Below, piece by piece: positions 44,102 to 53,225 of a stretch of 64,000 bases of DNA (position 1 is its first letter; every line of letters starts with the position of its first letter). The stretch is taken from contig NZ_CP020918.1 in NCBI RefSeq assembly GCF_003076455.1, forward strand, positions 1,116,001 through 1,180,000, written 5' to 3'. The translations under genes and the position numbers were made by a program. A model generated the notes under the pieces. The model saw nothing but the letters and a program-made list of their open reading frames with translations. It searched no databases and was not told where the DNA came from. Source of the stretch: Flavobacterium faecale. GTDB lineage: Bacteria > Bacteroidota > Bacteroidia > Flavobacteriales > Flavobacteriaceae.

Positions 44102-44965
44102 TTATCTCGACTTAAAATACCCCAACAATTTCGTTACATAACTTTCGTCAACTCTAGTATTCACAACACCTGATCCCGATTTTCTGAACGTGTCTTTAAA
44201 GTAGTTCAATTGTTCTTGATAATGCTTTTCATAACCCATTCGAACTGCTTTTGAGCTCGTATCGACTAGTATTGTCTCACCAGTTTCTGCATCAGTCATT
44301 TCGACCATTCCTAAATTTGGCATTTTTTCTTCTCGAGGGTCATATACACGTATGCCTGTGATGTCGTGTTTTTTTCCGGCTATTTTTAAGGTATGTTCAT
44401 AGTCAGAAACCATAAAATCAGACATCAAGAAAACGATTGCTTTCTTCTTCTGTGTACTTGATAAAAATTTTAAAGCTTGTGCCAAATCTGTCTTCTGACT
44501 TTTTGGCTCAAATTCGATTAATTCACGTATGATACGCAATACGTGCGAGCGTCCTTTTTTTGGCGGAATGTACAATTCGATTTGATCAGAGAACAATATC
44601 AGTCCAATTTTGTCGTTATTTTGAGTAGCAGAGAAAGCCATTGTTGCCGAAATCTCCGTAATAATATCTTTCTTAAATGCTTTGGTAGAACCAAAACCTT
44701 CAGAGCCAGAGATATCCACCATTAACATCATGGTTAATTCTCTTTCTTCTTCAAAAACCTTGACGTGCGCCTCGTTGTATCGTGCAGTTACATTCCAGTC
44801 AATAGCACGTATATCGTCGCCATATTGGTATTGTCGTACTTCACTAAAAGTCATACCACGTCCTTTAAAAGACGTATGATATTCACCCGAAAAGATATGA
44901 TCACTCAATCTTCGGGTCTTGATTTCTATTTTTCGTACTTTTTTTAAAAGGTCTTTTGTATCCAT
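44102..44965 (-). CDS. DUF58 domain-containing protein
   Basis: 287 residues. The family signature Y-Q-Y-G-D-D-I-R-A-I-D-W-N-V-T-A-R-Y is at about 47-64, followed by a VWA-like fold with D-I-S-G-S at about 98-102. No signal peptide or membrane helix is seen. DUF58 proteins are the usual partners of MoxR ATPases and are thought to help assemble or activate the VWA proteins encoded next to them. It is second in the operon, after moxR. Confidence 0.92.
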   Translation of the reverse strand: MDTKDLLKKVRKIEIKTRRLSDHIFSGEYHTSFKGRGMTFSEVRQYQYGDDIRAIDWNVTARYNEAHVKVFEEERELTMMLMVDISGSEGFGSTKAFKKDIITEISATMAFSATQNNDKIGLILFSDQIELYIPPKKGRSHVLRIIRELIEFEPKSQKTDLAQALKFLSSTQKKKAIVFLMSDFMVSDYEHTLKIAGKKHDITGIRVYDPREEKMPNLGMVEMTDAETGETILVDTSSKAVRMGYEKHYQEQLNYFKDTFRKSGSGVVNTRVDESYVTKLLGYFKSR

Positions 44966-44969
44966 TTTT

Positions 44970-45070
44970 CCCCACCTAGCCTCCCCGAAGGGGAGGAATT
45001 ATTGCCGACAAAATTTATTTGCTAATTTAACACTCCAACAAAGCCCCTCCTTTGGAGGGGTTGGGGAGGA
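44970..45070. repeat. Pair of inverted C/G-rich elements between moxR and the DUF58 gene
   Basis: CCTCCCCGAAGGGGAGG at 44980-44996 with CCCCACC in front, and CCCCTCCTTTGGAGGGG at 45044-45060 with TTGGGGAGG behind, are the same element in opposite orientation. A third copy (CTCCCTTTTGGGGAGGTTGG) lies after the DUF58 gene at about 44072-44091. Confidence 0.7.
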
Positions 45071-46075
45071 TTAAGGTACTTCTACTTCGTTTATAATTTT
45101 GTTGATGATGTCAACTGAAGTTATGTTTTCTGCTTCTGCTTCGTAAGTGATTCCAATTCTGTGGCGTAGTACATCATGTACAATAGCACGCACATCTTCA
45201 GGAATTACATATCCACGACGTTTGATAAAAGCATAACATTTTGCTGCATTAGCCAAGTTAATACTTCCACGAGGTGAAGATCCAAAACTAATTAGCGGTT
45301 TTAATTCGGCTAACTTGTATTTTTCTGGGTATCTCGTAGCAAAAACGATGTCAAGAATGTATTTCTCGATTTTTTCATCCATGTATACTTCGCGAACTGC
45401 TTCTTGAGCGCGCAAAATTTGTTCTACAGAGACTACTGCGTTTACTTTTTCGTATGAACCTTTAAGGTTTTGGCGAATTACCAAGCGCTCTTCGTCCATT
45501 TTTGGGTAATCAATTACCGTTTTTAGCATAAAACGATCGACTTGTGCTTCAGGTAATTGGTAAGTACCTTCTTGTTCCACCGGGTTTTGAGTTGCCAAAA
45601 CCAAGAATGGTCTTTCTAGCTTGAAAGTAGTATCACCAATAGTTACTTGTTTCTCTTGCATCGCCTCTAACAAAGCAGATTGTACTTTGGCAGGAGCACG
45701 GTTAATCTCATCTGCAAGCACGAAGTTGGCAAAAATTGGCCCTTTTTTTATCGAAAATTCATTTGATTTAATGTTGTAAATCATAGTACCAACAACGTCG
45801 GCAGGTAATAAATCTGGAGTAAACTGGATTCTACTGAACGAACCTTGGATGGCTTGTGATAGTGTGTTGATTGCTAGTGTTTTTGCCAAACCAGGAACCC
45901 CTTCCAAAAGGATGTGTCCTTGTCCCAAAAGACCAATAAGCAAACGTTCTACCATGTGCTTTTGTCCCACAATCACTTTGTTCATCTCCATTGTAAGAAG
46001 GTCTATAAAAGCACTTTCTCTTTCAATTTTTTCATTGATCGCTCTAATGTCTAAAGTCGCAGTATTTTCTTCCAT
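45071..46075 (-). CDS. MoxR-family AAA+ ATPase
   Basis: 334 residues from MEENTATLDI; an ATG two codons upstream (46081) is also possible. The AAA_3 core has Walker A G-V-P-G-L-A-K-T, Walker B F-V-L-A-D-E-I-N-R, sensor A-T-Q-N-P-V-E-Q-E-G and the C-terminal lid. MoxR ATPases act as chaperones that mature metal- or VWA-containing complexes, here presumably BatA and BatB. It is the first gene of the eight-gene operon, with a -7-like element about 110 nt upstream. Confidence 0.93.
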   Translation of the reverse strand: MEENTATLDIRAINEKIERESAFIDLLTMEMNKVIVGQKHMVERLLIGLLGQGHILLEGVPGLAKTLAINTLSQAIQGSFSRIQFTPDLLPADVVGTMIYNIKSNEFSIKKGPIFANFVLADEINRAPAKVQSALLEAMQEKQVTIGDTTFKLERPFLVLATQNPVEQEGTYQLPEAQVDRFMLKTVIDYPKMDEERLVIRQNLKGSYEKVNAVVSVEQILRAQEAVREVYMDEKIEKYILDIVFATRYPEKYKLAELKPLISFGSSPRGSINLANAAKCYAFIKRRGYVIPEDVRAIVHDVLRHRIGITYEAEAENITSVDIINKIINEVEVP

Positions 46076-46185
46076 TATCATTTTATTTAAAACCGTATGA
46101 TTAGCCCAATTGTTTTGGTAGTGCAAATTGAATTTTTTTTTAGAGGAAAGATGTTAATAAATGGTTAAAACTTCTGTGAATCCTC

Positions 46186-46193
46186 CAAATTTA
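46186..46193 (-). promoter_or_regulatory. Candidate -7 element of the moxR-bat operon
   Basis: On the minus strand the sequence is TAAATTTG, matching TAnnTTTG. An ATTG rather than TTTG occupies the -33 region. Confidence 0.4.
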
Positions 46194-46289
46194 AGGTCGA
46201 ATTGTGATACAATTTTCATATTTTTAAGATCTTGAATTTAATTCGAGATAAATTACAAAATCAATATTTTTAGGACCTTAAAGTAACAA

Positions 46290-47045
46290 ATGAATAAAAC
46301 AGTTTTAATAACAGGAGCGACTAGTGGCATCGGTAAGGCAACTGCCACAGTATTAGCGCAGCAGCAGTATAAAGTAATTATTTGTGGTCGAAGAATGGAG
46401 TTGCTTCAGGAGTTGTATGAGGAACTTTCGAAACAGACCGAAGTACATATATTGTGTTTTGATGTAAGTGATAAGGTGGCTGTTTTTGATCAGATTCAAA
46501 GTTTACCAGAAGCTTTTTCGAAAATTGATATTTTGATCAATAATGCAGGTAATGCACATGGACTTGATCCTATTCAGACAGGAAGTATCGATGATTGGGA
46601 CCTGATGATTGATAGCAACCTAAAGGGACTTTTGTATGTCTCGAAAGCAATTATCCCACAAATGGTGGAGCGAAAGTCTGGTCATATTATCAACATTGGT
46701 TCTACTGCAGCCAAAGAAGTGTATCCAAATGGGAATGTGTATTGCGCTACCAAACATGCGGTTGATGCACTTAATCAAGCCATGCGCATGGATTTGAATC
46801 CGTTTAATATTAGGGTAGGAGCAATTCATCCAGGAATGGTTGAAACCACTTTTAGTGCCGTTCGTTTTAAAGGTGACGAGGATCGTGCTGCCAATGTTTA
46901 CAAAGGTTTTGATCCGCTTCAAGCGGCTGATATTGCTGATATTATTCAGTTTGTCATTTCGAGACCTTATCATGTGAACATTGCCGACTTGGTCGTAATG
47001 AGTACTGCGCAAGCAAGTTCTACTATTGTGAATAGAAAAGGGTGA
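46290..47045 (+). CDS. SDR-family NAD(P)-dependent oxidoreductase (YdfG-like)
   Basis: 251 residues of a classical short-chain dehydrogenase: T-G-A-T-S-G-I-G cofactor motif at 8-15, N-N-A-G-N at about 90-94, catalytic Ser in I-N-I-G-S-T-A and the Y-x-x-x-K pair in V-Y-C-A-T-K-H. The closing I-R-V-G-A-I-H-P-G-M-V-E-T-T-F-S matches the YdfG/3-hydroxy acid dehydrogenase group (L-serine or related beta-hydroxy acids with NADP). Cytoplasmic. Divergent from moxR and unrelated to it in function. Confidence 0.88.
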   Translation: MNKTVLITGATSGIGKATATVLAQQQYKVIICGRRMELLQELYEELSKQTEVHILCFDVSDKVAVFDQIQSLPEAFSKIDILINNAGNAHGLDPIQTGSIDDWDLMIDSNLKGLLYVSKAIIPQMVERKSGHIINIGSTAAKEVYPNGNVYCATKHAVDALNQAMRMDLNPFNIRVGAIHPGMVETTFSAVRFKGDEDRAANVYKGFDPLQAADIADIIQFVISRPYHVNIADLVVMSTAQASSTIVNRKG

Positions 47046-47229
47046 TTTTTGATTTTGTAGCGATCTTTTAAAAATTAACGATTGGTGATTAACGTCCCTA
47101 AGCGTCGGGAACGATTTTTGATTTTGTTGGAACTTATATAGGATTAACGAACTTAGATTCTTGAAGCTTGACATTTGCTTTTTGAAATTCCTACATACCA
47201 CTATTTACAGCAATAAACCAGATTATCAA

Positions 47230-48372
47230 ATGATTAATAAAAGGCTCTTGATCAAAAACTTACTTGCTCACAATGATGAGAGCAGTTTCTATGACAAAAA
47301 GCGCCAATTAAATCTTCATACTCGTGAGGGCAAAGCCAAATTTTTGAAACATATTTGTGCTTTGTCCAATTCGAATCCTGCTAACAACTCTTATATCGTA
47401 GTTGGGGTAGAAGATGCTGAAAACGAAATTGTAGGTGATGACTTTTTTGATGATAGTCGGATTCAAAATCTTGTAAATGCCTATCTCGAGCATCCGCCAA
47501 AGATTCAATATGAAAATGTTCCTTTCCCGAATTTACCCAAAGATAAGGTGGTAGGACTTGTGACTATTAAACCCAAAAAGAATGTTTCATCCTTCAAGAA
47601 AGGAATTTATACCATTGCAGTTGGCAGTGTTTTTATTCGAATAGGAAGCAATACCACACCCACAGAAGAGAAGGTTGAAAAGAATTTTCAAAATACGGAG
47701 ACCGTCATCGGCATCGAAAATCAATCACGAAATAATATACAGCATACTCTTGATGGAGTTTTCGACTTTATCAATAGTCGTCACAAGGATATGTCGCCTA
47801 AGTACAAAGTCTTCAAAGAACTGTTTGTCATTTGTTGGGCAGGCGTGCCTAAGGTAGTGCGCAACGTGGTTTACCTATCACGTGTAGATATCGAGTTGAT
47901 TAATGAGCAAATTAAATTGTTCTATTCTGCTCAAGATGTCGTCACAATTACCTTTGACGAGCACTCGTTTACAATTATCGAATACATTCCGTTGGGGTTA
48001 AACGATCAAACGAGTTACTATCCTTTGGAGCAACAAAAAATCTATTTTTATGAAAATGGATATTACAAAATAGAAAGTGAAATGCTGTTTCACCCTCCAG
48101 AATTCAACAAAAAGATGTTGTTTCATATTTACAACGCGAATATTGCTTTACTCAGTAAATTAGAAAAAAGGACGATACTAAGCATTCGAGAAAAAAAGGA
48201 TTTAGAAAATTTACCTTCTACTTTTATGATCTGTTACCTCAATGGTTTTGACGAGGCAAAAGATCGCTTGATTGCCGCCAAACTATTATTAAAACCTTTC
48301 CCGAAAATATATTTGTCGTTTAAAGAAGCTTTGCGAGTTTTACGAAAAATGAAGTACAATATAAAGGAATAA
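47230..48372 (+). CDS. AlbA_2 (Schlafen-type) domain protein
   Basis: 380 residues from MINKRLLIKN; the frame is open back to 47161, but that part lies in an intergenic repeat. The N-terminal 150 residues resemble the AlbA_2 putative nucleic-acid-binding domain: K-A-K-F-L-K-H-I-C-A-L-S-N, then N-S-Y-I-V-V-G-V-E-D and F-I-R-I-G-S-N-T-T-P. The C-terminal 230 residues are unrecognised and contain no helicase motifs. AlbA_2 proteins are often annotated as ATP-binding proteins; some sit in defence islands, but no such neighbours are seen here. Confidence 0.7.
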   Translation: MINKRLLIKNLLAHNDESSFYDKKRQLNLHTREGKAKFLKHICALSNSNPANNSYIVVGVEDAENEIVGDDFFDDSRIQNLVNAYLEHPPKIQYENVPFPNLPKDKVVGLVTIKPKKNVSSFKKGIYTIAVGSVFIRIGSNTTPTEEKVEKNFQNTETVIGIENQSRNNIQHTLDGVFDFINSRHKDMSPKYKVFKELFVICWAGVPKVVRNVVYLSRVDIELINEQIKLFYSAQDVVTITFDEHSFTIIEYIPLGLNDQTSYYPLEQQKIYFYENGYYKIESEMLFHPPEFNKKMLFHIYNANIALLSKLEKRTILSIREKKDLENLPSTFMICYLNGFDEAKDRLIAAKLLLKPFPKIYLSFKEALRVLRKMKYNIKE

Positions 48373-48379
48373 AAAAGTA

Positions 48380-48416
48380 GGTAGCCACAGATCCCAATGT
48401 GTTTTCTGTGGCTACC
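48380..48416. terminator. Bidirectional hairpin between the AlbA_2 gene and susA
   Basis: GGTAGCCACAGA and TCTGTGGCTACC form a perfect 12-bp stem between the two convergent genes. Confidence 0.65.
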
Positions 48417-48437
48417 AGTTTTCCAGTTCAAGTGGAT

Positions 48438-50291
48438 TTATTTTTCTAATTCGAATATCATTGCAGTTTGCGGCGCTACCGTGATTTCGTTTTCTACATT
48501 GAAAACGGTACCCGTGAGGATTTCTTTTCCGTTTTTAAAACCGAGAATGTTTTCATGGAAGCGATCTGTTTTTATTTTTTTCGAAAGTAAATTGTTGTTC
48601 ACTATAACCATCACCGTTTTTTTGTTGGTGTATCGAAAGTAAACATACACATTATCAATCGGAAGGTAATGAGTCGTTTTACCGAAATGTACCGCTTCGT
48701 TGGTTTTGCGCCATTGAAATAATTTCGAACTAAAATCAAAAAACAGTTGCTGTTCTTGCGTTCGTCCTGTTTGTGTGAAAGCATTGTTGGTGTCAGTTTG
48801 CCATCCACCCGGAAAATCTTGTCGAATAGCACCATCTCCTTTGCTTTTGTCTCCCGCCATACCAACTTCAGAACCGTAATAAAGCTGCGGTATTCCGCGT
48901 ACTGTTGCCAAAATACTCATCGCCATGGCATATTTTTTAAAGTCTTTTTTATAGATTTCGTTAAAGCGCTCGGTATCGTGATTTTCAACAAAAGTAAGTA
49001 GGTTGTTGGGATTAGGGTACAAAAAGTCGTTGGCAAAATTCTCATACAACTTAATCAATCCATTGTTCCAGCTTGCTTCATTTTCATCAAAAACCTTGGC
49101 TGCTGCATCCATAAACGTGAAGTCCATAACGCTTGGCAAATAGGAATTGTAGTTTTGAATCGCAGCAATTTTACTGTCTTTTTGCCAATAGGCCATTTGT
49201 GCTTGGTCTTGCATCCAAACTTCACCGACAATATTAAAGTTGGGATATTCATCTGTAATCGCTTTGGTCCATTTTGCAATGCTTTTTTTGTCATTGTACG
49301 AATAGGTATCTACTCGAAAACCATCCAAGTTGGCCGACTCAATCCACCAAATTGCGTTTTGTGTCAAATAGGTCAGCACCAAAGGATGCGACTGATTCAG
49401 ATCGGGCATCGATTGTACAAACCAACCATCGGCACAGAGTCGAGCATCAATTTTGGACGCATTGGGGTCGAACTGTGTCGTCATGCGGTAATTGGTTTGC
49501 GCATAGCCCGGAAATTGATGAATCCAATTGTAGGTTGGCAAATCTTTAATCATCCAATGTTCGGCACCCCAATGGTTGGTCACATAATCCATGACCAATT
49601 TCATGTCTTTTTTGTGTAACTCATTTGACAGCCTTAAATAGTCATCATTGGTCCCATAACGTGGGTCAATTTGGTACACATCCGATTGTCCGTAGCCGTG
49701 ATACGATCCTCTCGGGTCATTGTCTACGCACAACGGCGTGCACCAAACTGTCGTGGCTCCCAGTTCTTGGATATAATTTAAATGCTGAATAATTCCTTCG
49801 ATATCTCCTCCATGTCTGCCGTTTTCGGCTGTTCTATTGGCTTTTTCGGTTACCGATTTGTCGTTGTCATTCTTTGGATTTCCATTTGCAAAGCGATCTG
49901 GCATCAATAGGTACATTACATCTGCACTCGAATAGCTTTCGCGTAAAGCGGAATTTGCTCTACGTCCTTTCAAAAGATAGTGTTGTGTGAACTGCTTCTT
50001 TTTATTTTTCGAAAAAGAAAAAACAATCTCTTGCGGCAAAAGACCTTTTGTGTCAATGGTCACAAAGAGATAATTTGGATTTTCAGTTTTTGAGACCTCC
50101 AGAATCGGAATTCCAGTAGGAGCAGTTACCTCATTTTCTGCGATATTTGGACCGTAAAACACAATTTGCAGTGAGCTGTTTTTCATTCCTGCATACCAGT
50201 AAGGCGGTTCTATTTTTTGAACCTGAGCCTGTGTGGCAAAAAATAAGAAGGAGATCAATAGCAGTAAATAGTTTTTCTTTAAGGTGTTCAA
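48438..50291 (-). CDS. susA: SusA-like neopullulanase (GH13), periplasmic
   Basis: 617 residues with a signal peptide (F-F-A-T-Q-A-Q) and no lipobox, so periplasmic. An N-terminal beta domain of the cyclomaltodextrinase type (about 25-115) precedes the GH13 barrel. The catalytic residues are Asp328 (G-F-R-V-D-T), Glu357 (I-V-G-E-V-W) and Asp439 (V-E-N-H-D-T-E). It cuts alpha-1,4 bonds of imported maltodextrins (and possibly pullulan). Last gene of the starch locus, 11 bp after the exported amylase gene. Confidence 0.9.
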   Translation of the reverse strand: MNTLKKNYLLLLISFLFFATQAQVQKIEPPYWYAGMKNSSLQIVFYGPNIAENEVTAPTGIPILEVSKTENPNYLFVTIDTKGLLPQEIVFSFSKNKKKQFTQHYLLKGRRANSALRESYSSADVMYLLMPDRFANGNPKNDNDKSVTEKANRTAENGRHGGDIEGIIQHLNYIQELGATTVWCTPLCVDNDPRGSYHGYGQSDVYQIDPRYGTNDDYLRLSNELHKKDMKLVMDYVTNHWGAEHWMIKDLPTYNWIHQFPGYAQTNYRMTTQFDPNASKIDARLCADGWFVQSMPDLNQSHPLVLTYLTQNAIWWIESANLDGFRVDTYSYNDKKSIAKWTKAITDEYPNFNIVGEVWMQDQAQMAYWQKDSKIAAIQNYNSYLPSVMDFTFMDAAAKVFDENEASWNNGLIKLYENFANDFLYPNPNNLLTFVENHDTERFNEIYKKDFKKYAMAMSILATVRGIPQLYYGSEVGMAGDKSKGDGAIRQDFPGGWQTDTNNAFTQTGRTQEQQLFFDFSSKLFQWRKTNEAVHFGKTTHYLPIDNVYVYFRYTNKKTVMVIVNNNLLSKKIKTDRFHENILGFKNGKEILTGTVFNVENEITVAPQTAMIFELEK

Positions 50292-50302
50292 AATGTTGTT
50301 TT

Positions 50303-53158
50303 TTAGTTTTTTATCAGTTTAACGATACTTGTCTGCCCTAATGAATTGCTCGTTTTTACCAAATAGATTCCTGATCTAAGGGTAGCAATCGAAAACTCAT
50401 GTTGTGACTCGAATGTACCTTCAAATAGTAATACTCTTTTACCCGTTAGATCATACACTTCTACAAAATTTACAGCTTTGTTCAATTTGAAAGTGGCATG
50501 AGCGGGGTTGGGGTAAACACTCAAATCATTGTCTGAAACGAAATTTGGATTGCTTAATGGGCTAGCATTTTTGTTCCCGAATACTTTGAACTGACCTGCG
50601 GCAATCGTGATCGGTCCAGAAGTATTTGTTACATTGATTGTGGTGTTGTCCATCAAATTGTACCAAGTTCCCGCATACGGAAAGTTAGCAGTAATGTTTT
50701 GAGAACTTACATCAAAATTGGCTAAGATAACCACGTCTTTAAGCTGTGTAGCCATCAAATTGGGATTGGTGATTTTAATATTTTGAGTTAAAGACGCACT
50801 GTTGCTAATGGTTGCTGTACCTAAAAAAACAGGTTCGGTTGTTTTTAAAGCAATCATTTTTGCCCAATCGTTATAAATAGTAACTCTTGAATTTGTTGTT
50901 AACCAATTATTTATCCATTGTGGCTGTGGTTTGTTGTCTAGTTTACAATCGCCAGCAGTTGTATCTGAGGCAGTATTGACTGTACCATTATTACAAGAAA
51001 AAATAGAATTCTCCATTCCTAATTCGCCAAAATGCCAAATCATTTTTGGTCCCGGTACTAAAAGTGAAACTGCTCCAATTGCCGACATTCTAGACAATGC
51101 AATATCTAAATTTTTGACATTGTGTGTTGCACTAGCACTGTTTCCATATTGCAGGTTTTTATACATTAAACGTTCTTCATCATGACTCTCAGCATACCCC
51201 ATTAATCGATTGGCCGTAAAGCCGCGACTACTGCTCGTAATTCCGGAGATGTTGCCAGGATAACCCATAGAAAGTTCGTTGTAATTGTCGGTCATTTTAC
51301 CCCACATCATAATTCCCTTGCTTGGTGACTCATTGATTTTGTAGTTGGCCCACTGTTGCTCCTCTAGATTTGTACCCAAATGCTCAAAAATAGTATAATG
51401 TGTAGGGTCTAAGCTCCACGAATAATCTGCATATTTTTTTAATACATCTACACGGTCTTGTTGGTAGGCATTGGTGCAGGCTTCGTCACCAGCAGTACAA
51501 TTTTGTGTAAACCCCTTGGTTAAATCCCAACGGAAGCCATCAATTTTATATTCCTGAATCCATTGTTTGATAACTCTCTCGACATAATATTGGGTTTTGG
51601 TAGACTGATGTTTAAAGTCTTCTCCCACACTGTAACTGTGTTTGGCAACAGTATTAAAAAACGGATTTTCGGTTGTTGGTGATCCCCAACCGTCGCCATC
51701 AGGATCGTTCATCCACATGCGCACCATCGGGTTGCGACCAAAAGCGTGGTTCAAAGCCACATCAAGAATAACTGCGATTCCGTTTTGATGGCATAAATCG
51801 ATAAATTCTTTGAACTTGTTGGCTGTACCATAATATTTGTCCAATGCCATGTGGAAGGAGGTGTTGTAACCCCAGCTTTCGTTACCTTCAAATTCCATAA
51901 CAGGTAATAATTCGATTGCATTGATTTTTAAATTCTTAAAGTAATCCATCTTATTAATCAAGTCTTGAAAATTTCGATTCGAATCAAAATCACGCACCAA
52001 AACTTCATAAACGATTAGGTTTTCTTTTTGAGGTTTTACAAAATTGGTGGTAGCCGTGCTCCAAGCGTATGCTGTTTGTCCCGTTTGCAAAACCGTTACT
52101 TCACGCTCTTGCCCTTGTGGATAAGCGGGCAGGTTTGGGTATGAAGCAGCAGGAATGCTTGGGTCATCAAACGGCGATAGTACTAAGGTAGAATAAGGAT
52201 CGGCGGTCTTGACCATTGCTGGTGAATTGGCTATAGGTGTTGTTTCGCCTACCCAATATTGATAGGTATAGGCTGTACCCGAAGTTAATCCTGATACTGT
52301 TATCCAAAATTTACCCGTGGTAGGATCTTTCTTCATGGCATAAGCAGCAGTTGGTTGGTAGTTGTTGAAACTTCCTGCAACGTATACAAAATCTTTTAAA
52401 GGAGCATCCAAGACCAACGTGGCTTGCGTAGCATTTGTGTTCGAATAATTTATTCCGTCTTCCAGACCAGCCGGCATGGTTTCGCTACTAGCTCCAGGGT
52501 TTACAATAGTTGCAAATTTTTTGGTAATAGTCGTGCTCCCATTCGAAACAACTAATTCATAATTTTGATTAGAAAGCAAATTGCTGTGGGTGTAACTGTA
52601 ATTTGTAGTCGCTGTATTAGAATGGATGGTTGCTCCATTTGATTTTAAAACATAACTAGAATTTCCGCCTGTGTTGGATGCCGAAATAGTAAAGTTGCTT
52701 CCAGAATTGATTATGGTTGTGCTGTTTTCTGCGGGAGTGTTTAAGGTCAGTTGAAAAGCACCGACATTAAAAAAAGTATCTGCAGTTTGTTGGTTTCCGG
52801 CGCTATTGCGAATTACGACACAAATGGCTGTTATGGTGCTTGTTGCAGGAACTCCAAATGAGGTGTATAAATCGGGAGCAAGATCTAGTTTGTAGTTTGT
52901 GCCAGAAACTAGTGTTAGTGCTGGTTGTGTGCTGTTGTTTCCCCAGCTTCCTTTTACGTTTTGCCATGGCGCTCCATTGACCGTTAAGCCAATATGAGCA
53001 TATAATGTTCCCGTATCTGTGGCCAAAGGTGTGCCTGCTTTATTAAAATTTAAAGTAACCGCTGTGTTCGCGAGAGCAGGAGAGGGCGTAGTGGTAAATT
53101 GTGCCCAACCCAAGGTACTGCATAAAAACAAAATTGATATAAGTATAGTATTCTTCAT
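50303..53158 (-). CDS. Secreted GH13 alpha-amylase with T9SS sorting domain (SusG position)
   Basis: 951 residues. A signal peptide (L-G-W-A-Q) is followed by two beta domains (about 20-225), a CBM48/isoamylase-N-like domain (about 232-325: V-Y-V-A-G-S-F-N-N-Y-Q-P, Y-T-Y-Q-Y-W-V-G), and a GH13 barrel with Asp546 (G-F-R-W-D), Glu592 (I-F-E-H-L-G) and Asp660 (E-S-H-D-E-E). The last about 75 residues are a type A T9SS sorting domain (V-Y-P-N-P-A-H, V-Y-D-L-T-G-K, L-R-S-G-I-Y-L-V-K). It is therefore exported by type IX secretion to the cell surface or medium, where it cuts starch for SusCDE. Confidence 0.9.
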   Translation of the reverse strand: MKNTILISILFLCSTLGWAQFTTTPSPALANTAVTLNFNKAGTPLATDTGTLYAHIGLTVNGAPWQNVKGSWGNNSTQPALTLVSGTNYKLDLAPDLYTSFGVPATSTITAICVVIRNSAGNQQTADTFFNVGAFQLTLNTPAENSTTIINSGSNFTISASNTGGNSSYVLKSNGATIHSNTATTNYSYTHSNLLSNQNYELVVSNGSTTITKKFATIVNPGASSETMPAGLEDGINYSNTNATQATLVLDAPLKDFVYVAGSFNNYQPTAAYAMKKDPTTGKFWITVSGLTSGTAYTYQYWVGETTPIANSPAMVKTADPYSTLVLSPFDDPSIPAASYPNLPAYPQGQEREVTVLQTGQTAYAWSTATTNFVKPQKENLIVYEVLVRDFDSNRNFQDLINKMDYFKNLKINAIELLPVMEFEGNESWGYNTSFHMALDKYYGTANKFKEFIDLCHQNGIAVILDVALNHAFGRNPMVRMWMNDPDGDGWGSPTTENPFFNTVAKHSYSVGEDFKHQSTKTQYYVERVIKQWIQEYKIDGFRWDLTKGFTQNCTAGDEACTNAYQQDRVDVLKKYADYSWSLDPTHYTIFEHLGTNLEEQQWANYKINESPSKGIMMWGKMTDNYNELSMGYPGNISGITSSSRGFTANRLMGYAESHDEERLMYKNLQYGNSASATHNVKNLDIALSRMSAIGAVSLLVPGPKMIWHFGELGMENSIFSCNNGTVNTASDTTAGDCKLDNKPQPQWINNWLTTNSRVTIYNDWAKMIALKTTEPVFLGTATISNSASLTQNIKITNPNLMATQLKDVVILANFDVSSQNITANFPYAGTWYNLMDNTTINVTNTSGPITIAAGQFKVFGNKNASPLSNPNFVSDNDLSVYPNPAHATFKLNKAVNFVEVYDLTGKRVLLFEGTFESQHEFSIATLRSGIYLVKTSNSLGQTSIVKLIKN

Positions 53159-53225
53159 GGTTTTTTGGTTTTAAAAGAAAGGGCTATCCAATAGTAGATA
53201 GCCCTTAAATAGTTGTACTAATTGA

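Noticed and set aside
47161-47229. N-terminal extension of the AlbA_2 protein by 23 residues
   Set aside because: The extension lies in repeat-like intergenic sequence, and homology-like sequence begins at the internal ATG at 47230.
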